From positions 1,550,001-1,614,000 of the forward strand of contig NC_088942.1 of the NCBI RefSeq assembly GCF_033473495.1: 64,000 nt of DNA, read 5' to 3'. This DNA comes from Cercospora beticola (Eukaryota > Ascomycota > Dothideomycetes > Mycosphaerellales > Mycosphaerellaceae). Every line of letters begins with the position of its first letter. Position 1 is the stretch's first letter. Positions 56,212-64,000 of this stretch are shown here, in pieces. The notes under the pieces were generated by a model, which was not told the origin of the DNA, searched no databases, and saw only the letters and a program-made list of their open reading frames with translations. The position numbers and the translations under genes are program-made.

Positions 56212-58393
56212 ATGGCTCCTCATCCCCTGCAACAACTCTCTTTCACTGAGGCCCAGCTGGCCAAAGACCTCCTACTTGCATCTCATGGCAAGAACGAGGT
56301 CTTGTTGGTTCGCGAGATTTTCCTTCACGAGCCCAAGAAGGTGGAGCTGCAGGAGTATCTCGAGCTTGAACATTCTGGCCAGCTCACATCTACATCCCCA
56401 CGTCCAGCACGCGAGGCCTTCGTGCAATACGATGTGCTTGGCTCCGACAAGCAGCCATACCACAACGAAGCCGTGATCAATCTCGATACACAAACTCGGA
56501 CGAGTCACGAAGTCATTGGCAAAGATCTACATGCACCAGTGAAATTGTAAGTGCCGCCTTTCGATCGACGACTTGGGTGAAGGCTAATGGTGACGAAGTT
56601 CCGAATTCAATGCGCTGGTCGATGCCGTCAAAGAGTCCAAAGAATTCCAGAATGCTATCGGCGAGTTTGAAATCCCAGAAGGATTTGAAATCGTTGTTGA
56701 ACCATGGCCATACGGTGGACCCGATCTCGAGGAAGAGAACCGCAGATACTTCCAGGGTTTAATCTTCGCACAAGACACAAGGAACAAGAATCCAGACAGC
56801 AACTTCTACGCATGGCCACTCCCTCTGATTCCAGTCATGGACGCGGAGACGAAGAAAGTGGTTCGAATCGACAGACTAGCCACCGGCGGTAAAGGCGACG
56901 GTCTTACTGGTAAGACGCACAGCAAGAAGATCCTTGACCACTGCACAACTGCCGAATACGTTCCCGAATTGCTTCCAAATGGCACGCGCAAGGATGTGAA
57001 GCCTTTGAACGTGCAGCAGCCAGAGGGTCCATCCTTTACTGTCACTGACGAGTCTCTTGTTGAGTGGCAAAAGTGGAGATTCCGAGTGAGCTTCAATCCG
57101 CGTGAGGGTGCAGTCATCCACGATGTCTGGTACGATGGCAGAAGCATGTTCTACCGGCTCTCAGTCAGTGAGATGACAGTGCCCTACGCTGATGCTCGAC
57201 CGCCATTCCAACGTAAGCAAGCTTTTGACTTCGGCGATGGAGGTGCAGGAAACTGCGCAAATAATTTGGCCCTGGGATGCGACTGTCTTGGAGTGATCAA
57301 GTACTTTGACTCCGTATTGCTCACTGGCGACAGCGAGGTCACAAATAGCCCCAATGTCGTGTGTTTGCACGAACAAGATAATGGTATCGGATGGAAGCAC
57401 ACGAACTGGAGAACAGGGCGTGCAGTCGTCACTCGGCGACGCGAGCTGGTTGTTCAGTTCATCATTACATTGGCCAACTACGAATACATATTCGCATACA
57501 AGTTCGACCAATCAGGCGGCATCGACATCGAGACTCGCGCAACGGGTATCGTGAGCTGCGTCAACATCGACCCTGGCAAGGTGTCCGACTACGGCAACGT
57601 TGTGGCGCCAGGCGTGCTAGCACAAAACCACCAACACATTTTTGCTTTCCGCATTGATCCCGCCATTGATGGGCACAGCAACACGGTCGTTCAAGAAGAA
57701 TCACTACCAGTCCCTATGAACCCAGAAACCAACCCACGAGGCAATTACTATCAAGTCGTGAAGACTCCGATCACAAAATCATCCTTTGCCAACGCAGAGC
57801 CCCGCAATAATCGCGTGTTCAAGATCGTCAACGAATCGAAAAAGAACCGCATCTCACAAAAGCCAGTCGGCTTCAAACTGATCCCGCCAGCTACACAACT
57901 CCTTCTCGCCGACCCAAACAGTATCCAAGCCAAGCGCGCTCTATTCGCCCAACACCACCTCTGGGTAACGAAATACAAAGACCACGAACTCTACGCAGGT
58001 GGTCGTTACACACTTCAGTCGCAGTCAGAGATCGGTGGTGTGGCAGATGCTGTTGCGCGAAATGAGAACGTGCAGAACGAAGATGTTGTAGTGTGGTCAG
58101 TCTTCGGTCTTACACACAACCCTCGAATCGAAGATTGGCCTGTCATGCCTGTGGAGATTCATCAGATCAATCTCAGACCTTCGGATTTCTTTGAGGCGAA
58201 CCCGAGTATTGATGTGCCTAGTAATAAGAATATTGCTTCGCAGCTTGTGACCAACGGACAGAGCAATGAGACTGCGAGGACGAATGGTGTAAACGGAACG
58301 CATGGGACAAATGGCGTCAATGGTACGCATGGTACGAATGGAGTTAACGGGACGAATGGATGCTGTGGCGAGCACGAAGTTGCTGTGCGATAG
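56212..58393 (+). CDS. Copper-containing primary amine oxidase
   Basis: Two exons, 56212-56546 and 56599-58393, with a 52-bp intron (GTAAGT donor, GACGAAG acceptor); 709 residues. Start chosen at MAPHPLQQLSF, since the open frame upstream lacks an ATG. Motifs: QAFDFGDGGAG with the catalytic-base Asp; Tyr406 in LANYEYIF, the N-Y-E/D site that self-processes to topaquinone; HQH in QNHQHIFAF and the later His in GLTHNPRIEDWPVMP as Cu ligands. It oxidises primary amines to aldehyde, ammonia and H2O2. There is no signal peptide, and no certain C-terminal peroxisomal tripeptide (ends AVR). The C-terminus carries an unusual Asn-Gly-Thr repeat from about codon 672. Opposite orientation to the amine permease across the nest. 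Confidence 0.95.
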
Positions 58394-58629
58394 TTTACCA
58401 AAGTGGTCAGGACATATGTCGACGTGGCTTTGATGAGTGAGTCGCATAGCGATATCTTTTCAAGATTGAACATGAGGTATGAAAGACTGTAAATATGATG
58501 AAAGTCAAGCGCCATGATAGAAACTGTCTCTGATACTTCTACGGGACCGCTCACCGAAGCACCGGCATGAAAGCTCATCGATGGGTCGGTATCGAGTACC
58601 AGTCCTCTGCCGCTGTATCCAATGCTTGC
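58394..58629. other. Short convergent intergenic region
   Basis: 236 bp between convergent stops. Nothing was seen. Confidence 0.3.
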
Positions 58630-59559
58630 TCACAGAATATCTGTGGCATCGAATGGAGATTCAGATTGTCGCCTTGCCATCTCTTTCCCCGTCGTCAGTA
58701 TTCGCTGGCACTCACTCGGATCACCTTGCAGATATAAGCGATAACTGATACTTGTGCCCCATGGAAGACCAAGAATGTTGCTCTGGATGCCGTCGTACAG
58801 GTCGCCGAATGTTATGCCTGTTGGGTTGAAGAGCGTCCGTAAGCATGGATCTCGAGGAGTGTGTGGAATGGGATAGCGCCCATAGGTAGGTCGACGGGTT
58901 GGTACGGGAGGGAATAGGGCCGACTCCCTTTCGATAACCTCAACAGTGCGGACTGGTGGGCTTGTGAGCAGCATTGAGCGCCAAGAAGCAAGACTCGGAG
59001 CGGAGCGTCGGATTTGAAATGGTCGAGATTGGAAAATCAGGAAGTGCGGACGCGTGCGTAGCATTTCGAAAACGAGCAGGACGTCAACGCTAGCAAAGCA
59101 GGTATATTCCATCATCGCGGGACCAAAAACTTCCGTCTCGATCTTCAAGCATGGATTTATGGACATCCCTGCCACGCTGTATTCCTGAAGGTCGCGCGTT
59201 GTTGTCGAGGGAGGCATCGGTGTCAGTTGCATTGCGGTATCTGAACGCCACATCGCCTGCTTCATCGATTTCGAGGCCAAGGTGACGTCTCGCCACAAAG
59301 TCGAAACTCGTTGAAATCTATGCAGATCTCGCGGATGGCATAATAGCAGTATCTATTCTAGAAGCTCACAGGTTCCAAGCACCTTTTCGGCGGCTTCCGT
59401 CTTTCGTGCAGGTTGCGAGGATTTGTCTTCAAGAATATTTCGGTCTGCTGTTGTCCACTGGAATGCTTCTTCGAGTTTTGATCCGGATTCCAATCGTCGC
59501 CATTGACTATCCTTGCTGCGGCTGTCGCGCCAGATTTGTAAAGCATCCTCTGAAGTCAT
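58630..59559 (-). pseudogene. F-box-like gene interrupted by one in-frame stop
   Basis: From the ATG at 59559 (MTSEDALQIW) a single frame runs 310 codons but contains TAG at 59353-59355. On either side of the stop the sequence reads EKVLGTCELLE and ILLLCHPRDLHRFQRVS followed by TLWRDV, the shape of a fungal F-box (about 40 residues), with the stop in helix 1. The rest includes FQSRPFQIRR and TYGRYPIPHTP, typical of uncharacterised fungal F-box proteins. A CAG (Gln) to TAG change would explain the stop. No plausible intron removes it (the only local GT...AG is 17 bp). Either a pseudogene, a read-through gene or an assembly error. Confidence 0.6.
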
Positions 59560-59702
59560 GTCGAGAGCACTCTCAACAGATCGCCGGTAGCTTCAAGAGC
59601 AGATAATGTGCGAAGCAAGTGGATGATGTCGATTGAGAAATGAAGTAAATCTCTGATGTATTTTGTATTTTGATGTTGCAAACTTTGCTCGCACAAAGGA
59701 GT

Positions 59703-61399
59703 CTAAGATCGAAATTGCTTGAAACAACTCAAGAAGAATTGCCTCTCCGAGACAAGCCTGACACATAATCAGTCATTACCAATCAGACGCAGCGGAGGGC
59801 TGACTTACACAAGTAAGGCAAACATGCCACCAATGCCACCCACGTGAATGAGCTCACCGAGCATGCCATAGCGTGCAAGAAAGCCGCTAGTCCTTGCGAT
59901 CAGACTTGGTACCACGGCTGCACAGGCGGTCGCGTAGTAGTTTGGCAGTATGTCCGTGACGTTGAATTCTACGCTGTGTCGCAAGAAGTAAGATCGCACG
60001 AAATTCAGGTTGAAGACGATCCTCATGGCCATATTCACACAATTTGCCAGGACCAGACCTTTGGCTCCCAAAGCCAGTACTCGTAGGAACACGTAAGCGC
60101 TTCCAGCGAATCCCAGCGAGAAGAATCCCATCCAGATGCTTTGCCTGTGGAGATCCTTGGTAGATGCGGTTGCAGAGACGAATGCTTCGCTGACACCGTT
60201 GATCGCCAACAATGGTATGCAGATGCTGTACGTTCCAAGTACGTCGCCAGCACCAGATTCAGACCAGCGTGAGCCAGCGACCAGACGCAGAAGAAGTGGT
60301 GCGGCGGAAGGTCCCACTGCGAAGCATATGATCGAGACGATTGAGTAGACGCGCAGTATGAGTTGGAGGGTCTGTCTGGCCTGAGTGATGTTCGTAGTCG
60401 TCTTCTTACCGTCATTCTTCTTCGTAGCTTCGGTCTTATCGAGCCCAGGTGAGCACAGCTTAGCGAACATGTTCCGACTGGCATCTTCGACTGGTCTGAA
60501 GACCATTCGTGCGATCAGGCCACCGTAATTAGCTGACAGCGCGTACATGCCCTGGTCCTCCAGAGTGGCAAGCGTAGTGCTGACAATGACATCGCCTTCT
60601 GTCAAGAGGTATTTGATGCCTTGCTGTAAGTAGAGAGATATACTCAAATTGAATAGTGATTTGGAGAAGAGAGACATGATGAAGTCACTTGCGGGACTGG
60701 AAAGAAAATCAGAGATGGCAGCTTACATTTGAGAGGTGGTTTGACACACCTCGATTTGATTGATTTTGGAAGAAGAGAGAAATTTTGGCGCCGAGCGACC
60801 GGGATGGTCTGCCAAAGGTACACGACTGTCAAAGCTGAACAGTAGAAAAGTTCTCCAGCGGCGAATGGCAGCACTCCGAGATCAAAATTTTGTCTCTGGC
60901 TCCAGAACACTGCTCCTGCAGTAGCAAAGGTCTTCAACACAACGGCTGAAGCCTCTGCTGCTGCCCGTGTCTTGTACAACATGTTCTGCTGCACTGTGAC
61001 AAAAGCAGGCTCGCTGAATAGCTCGATGATGGCTGCCACTTGATAGACTCGCAGCGCCTCCACAAAGTATGGTACATCCGGAACAGCTGTAGTGAGATAC
61101 CATTGAGCCAGCCCGAGGACGATTGGTATGCCGCCAGCGATCGCCAGATAAGACAGATTTATGGCGGCTTGAATGCCACCATCTGGCTGTCGCTGGCATG
61201 CTACTCGCAGGCTTTCCCGTGCGAAGTGGTGGGCCGAGATGACGAAGAGTTCCAATTGCACCGATGCTCCTAGCAAGGCCGGAGAGAGGAATCGGAGCAG
61301 TACTTGGTTGAGAGCGAAGGTGAGAGCGCGGGAGGAAATCTGCAAGAGGATGAGAAAGCCGGCGCCTCTGGCGGAGGACGACACAGCATCTCCGGCCAT
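59703..61399 (-). CDS. RFT1: RFT1, ER oligosaccharide-lipid translocation protein
   Basis: Three exons, 60750-61399, 59809-60687 and 59757-59703, give 528 codons in frame (527 residues). Introns are 62 and 51 bp. The first junction restores KSSDFIMSLFSKSLFNLSIS. The second replaces an early stop with a 17-residue tail (LVSERQFFLSC..). About 12 membrane helices. Family marks: SSARGAGFLILLQISSRALTFALNQ at the N-terminus (split here for length), then FARESLRVACQR, LTEGDVIVSTTL and YALSANYGGLIARMVFRPVEDASR. RFT1 is needed for Man5GlcNAc2-PP-dolichol to appear on the luminal ER face during N-glycosylation. Divergent from PEX7 across 211 bp. Confidence 0.93.
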
Positions 61400-61610
61400 G
61401 ATGAGGTGAACGATGTGGTGATGCACAGCACAAGTTGAAACAGGAGACGTTGAAGTGTAGACGTTTTCAGGCATGCGTTCAGGCACCCAATGGCGTGGAC
61501 CGCGGTCCATCGGAGCTCACAGCTGACGATGAGATTCGCTCGCATGTCCAGCCCACTTCGCTTTGCATTCATCATGTGTACATAGCATTTCTGATTTCTG
61601 GCCGCCCGCC
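61400..61610. promoter_or_regulatory. Divergent RFT1/PEX7 promoter
   Basis: 211 bp between the two start codons. No TATA box is seen. Confidence 0.4.
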
Positions 61611-62651
61611 ATGCTCGAGTTCCGAACCCAGGGTTTCAACCCGTACAGCGTCAAGTACTCGCCCTTCTTCGACTCCCGCCTCGCCGTCTCCGCCGGCGCC
61701 AACTTTGGCCTGGTGGGCAATGGCCGCCTGTATATCCTCCAGCTCGGCGCACAAGGAATCGCATGCGAGAAGTTCTTCGAAACGCAAGACTGCCTCTTCG
61801 ACCTCACGTGGTCCGAACAGCACGAGAATCAGCTGTTGACAGCGGGCGGCGACGGCAGCATCAAGCTTTTCGATATCGGCGTTGGAGAGTTTCCCGTGGC
61901 AGGATGGCAGGAGCACGCCAGAGAGGTCTTCAGTGTGCACTGGAACTTGATTGAGAAGTCGACCTTTCTGAGCTCGAGTTGGGACGGGACGGTCAAGATA
62001 TGGACACCAGAGCGGAAAGAGAGCATCACAACTCTGCCTGTGCATAGTTGTGTCTATTCTGCACAATACAGCCCGCATCATCCTCAGATTGTGACATGCG
62101 TGTCGCGCGACAGTCACTTAAGAGTGTACGATCTGAGGCAGAAGCCGAGCGCACAGAATCATCTCACGTTGGCAATTCCTATACATGCCCCGCCCAAGGT
62201 AACCCCGCCAGGCTACATGCAGAGAAGCCCAGGACCTACAGAGTGCTTGACGCATGATTGGAACAAGTACAGAGACTCTGTTTTGGCCGCCGCAGGTGTG
62301 GATGGAGTGATCAGGACTTTCGACTTGCGAACGCCTTCTGGGCCGGTGAATATGCTTACTGGACACGAATACGCTGTCCGAAAGTTGAGCTGGAGTCCAC
62401 ACCTCAGTGATGTTCTGCTAAGCGCCAGCTATGACATGACCTGTAGGGTATGGACGGACGGCAGCAATATCGATCAAGGCGGCCATGGCGTAGGCATTGG
62501 ACGTGAAATGGGACGTATGGATCGCCACACCGAGTTCGCCATGGGTGTGGACTGGTGTCTCTTTGGTGCAGAGGGCTGGTGTACGACTTGCGCGTGGGAT
62601 GAACGTGTGCTTGTGTGGGACGTGCGCGAATACATGCGGCCGGGTATATGA
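61611..62651 (+). CDS. PEX7: Peroxin-7, PTS2 receptor (WD40)
   Basis: Single exon, 346 residues from the ATG at 61611 (MLEFRTQGFNPYSVKYSPFF). About six to seven WD40 blades, with recognisable ends SIKLFDI, TVKIWTP, HLRVYDL, VIRTFDL, TCRVWTD and RVLVWDV. The opening FRTQGFNPYSVKYSPF and the DCLFDLTWSEQHENQLLTAG segment are diagnostic of PEX7 among WD40 proteins. It binds PTS2-bearing enzymes in the cytosol and, with PEX20-type co-receptors in filamentous fungi, delivers them to the peroxisome. Length is slightly above the yeast protein because of a Gly-rich loop (IDQGGHGVGIGREMG). Confidence 0.95.
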   Translation: MLEFRTQGFNPYSVKYSPFFDSRLAVSAGANFGLVGNGRLYILQLGAQGIACEKFFETQDCLFDLTWSEQHENQLLTAGGDGSIKLFDIGVGEFPVAGWQEHAREVFSVHWNLIEKSTFLSSSWDGTVKIWTPERKESITTLPVHSCVYSAQYSPHHPQIVTCVSRDSHLRVYDLRQKPSAQNHLTLAIPIHAPPKVTPPGYMQRSPGPTECLTHDWNKYRDSVLAAAGVDGVIRTFDLRTPSGPVNMLTGHEYAVRKLSWSPHLSDVLLSASYDMTCRVWTDGSNIDQGGHGVGIGREMGRMDRHTEFAMGVDWCLFGAEGWCTTCAWDERVLVWDVREYMRPGI

Positions 62652-62828
62652 TGAAACTAACACAAAGAAAATTCGCTACAGCACAAAAATGGAGAAATCT
62701 CCATGACAACGGGACATCGCTCGTCCTTCGCAACTGCGTATGGTCCAAATTCGCACGTCTCGAACACGCTCACATTCTGACAAAGTGGGAAAGCATATAC
62801 CGAAGCTGAAAAGGTCTTCTGCAGTCTG
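62652..62828. other. Short convergent intergenic region
   Basis: 177 bp between convergent stops of PEX7 and the membrane protein gene. Nothing was seen. Confidence 0.3.
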
Positions 62829-63614
62829 TCAAACGATCTGCTGCACACGATCCACGGGAGGAGCTTTCGACTGCCGTCTCTCGTCAAGATAGCCGCGGAA
62901 CATCATCGATATCGATGTTCGGGGTCTCTTCCTTGCCCTACGTTGAGCGCTTCGAGGAGACTTGTCCCTGTAACATTGTTAGATCGCAAACCGCTTTGTA
63001 ACGTACAGCCTCAACGTTGACATACCTCTGGGTACAGCACACCAGAGTGACAAAGGCTGTCACGACTGCAGCGGCGATCCCGATGGAGAGACCTATCATG
63101 AGTTTGCTCTGGCCCGAGAGTCCGTGATTTCCGCTGTTTGGATTTGCAGTCGATGTCAAGACGGAATTGTCGTTCACACCCACATTTGCAACGCCGAGTG
63201 GGAGGCTGTCAGCGACACAGCCATCACAAAGGTTGTCCCCATCTCCTTTCTGCAACCTGAAATGGAAGGGCGGTGCGAAATTCATATTGTCGAGGGGCTT
63301 GGCTTTCCACGCATACGTGGTAGTATCCTGCGATGCATTCTCTGTTACACATCAGCATGATGGACTTCACCTTTTCCATTGGCGCGGAACCACATACTAA
63401 GAAGCGACTCCACCGCGAAGCTACCATCTGCTCGAGGACCTTGCCATATCTCCAAATTGGTATTCTCGAATGGCGTTGTCCATGCGACCTCGACCTTGCT
63501 ATTCAACGCGTGCTGCGAAGGATCAAGTTTGACCGGCTTCGTAAAGGCCAAATCCTGTCCTGTCACAAGGCTTGTCCACGCCCATATCGCCATCCACCTT
63601 GTCACCAGACGCAT
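62829..63614 (-). CDS. Single-pass membrane protein with signal peptide, unknown function
   Basis: Three exons, 63398-63614, 63026-63341 and 62829-62967, add to 224 codons (223 residues). Introns are 56 and 58 bp with GTATGT donors and CAG acceptors. The start is the ATG at 63614 (MRLVTRWMAIWAWTSLVTG), which opens a signal peptide. The ~110-residue luminal/extracellular part contains WTTPFENTNLEIWQGP, LDNMNFAPPFHFRLQ and a CDGC motif. Then comes a Ser/Asn-rich linker, one helix (LMIGLSIGIAAAVVTAFVTL) and a strongly basic tail (RRARKRPRTS). The extracellular part has the look of the Kre9/Knh1-like Ig-type domain in fungal surface proteins, but this is a weak resemblance. Probable type I plasma-membrane protein. 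Confidence 0.75.
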
Positions 63615-64000
63615 CTCTTCCGGCGGTACGCTGAATGCCAATAGCTACCAGCTGAGTTCTTCGCTTCGTGGCAAGGAGTGTCGCTGTCGCTCATCAAGTT
63701 GCATGACATGCGAGATGGTGTGACACTCAGGATACTGATCCGTCCTCGGCTTGCTGTGGCCTGCAATGTTACAACAACGTCGAATCGTAATTCGGAGGGC
63801 ACTCTGTGCAGAACAGAGACTGTTCTCGAAGGGCCCCGGGCGAATGGGCGCGACAATCGCTCGTCTTCCGCTTCAATGAGTCTTCAATCGATCACTCTGT
63901 CCCGCTGTGGCTGTTGCTTCCATCAGGCTACATGGAAACTCGTCATTGGCGCGGCGACGGACTCCACTATACGCGAACAGCGTTTGGAGAAGAAGTGAGA
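63615..64000. other. Right edge, upstream flank only
   Basis: 386 bp upstream of the membrane protein gene. Short frames on both strands show no motif. Confidence 0.35.

Noticed and set aside
1..64000. CRISPR arrays, bacterial operons, complete tRNA or rRNA genes.
   Set aside because: None seen; the window is eukaryotic and the only tRNA-like sequence is the fragment inside the TRIM-like element.

Overview
The window is a chromosomal piece of a filamentous ascomycete (Pezizomycotina; the gene set fits a Dothideomycete, but I cannot name the species). Short GT-AG introns of about 50-75 bp, single-copy eukaryotic housekeeping genes, typical fungal secreted enzymes and a block of RIP-mutated transposons support this.

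Left gene-rich arm (1-32363): a partial SAT4/rhodopsin-domain membrane protein; a large Myb-domain protein resembling the REB1/TTF1 Pol I terminator-binding family; a four-helix membrane protein; a secreted GH131 beta-glucanase; three ~130-bp tandem repeats; an unrecognised protein; a secreted HExxH metalloprotease-like protein; the RNA polymerase I largest subunit, divergent from the U4/U6 splicing factor PRP3; a NodB-type polysaccharide deacetylase; an intradiol ring-cleavage dioxygenase; a conserved 75-residue protein; the 23-kDa complex I subunit; a secreted TNT-domain NAD glycohydrolase; and an APC-superfamily amine/amino-acid permease.

Centre (32364-55958): one 23.6-kb AT-rich transposon nest that resolves completely from target-site duplications. 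A Fot1/pogo-like DNA transposon (TIRs, TA duplication) is interrupted by a Ty3/Gypsy chromovirus (duplication AAAAA). That is interrupted by a Ty1/Copia element (AGTAT), which contains a second Gypsy of the same family (ACTTT) and a 680-bp TRIM-like element (TATAG). Subtracting inserts gives 6790 bp and 6796 bp for the two Gypsy copies, an independent check. Nearly all coding capacity has been destroyed by CpA-to-TpA (RIP) mutation, while much CpG remains.

Right arm (55959-64000): a copper amine oxidase, an F-box-like reading frame with one in-frame stop, RFT1, PEX7 (divergent from RFT1), and a single-pass membrane protein.

The permease (minus strand) and the amine oxidase (plus strand) face away from each other on the two sides of the nest. 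Without it their start codons would be about 1.0 kb apart, so the nest appears to have split a divergent amine-uptake/amine-oxidation gene pair. The items most likely to be new are the TRIM-like element with a tRNA-like interior and Gypsy-like ends, and the antisense accessory reading frame shared by both Gypsy copies.
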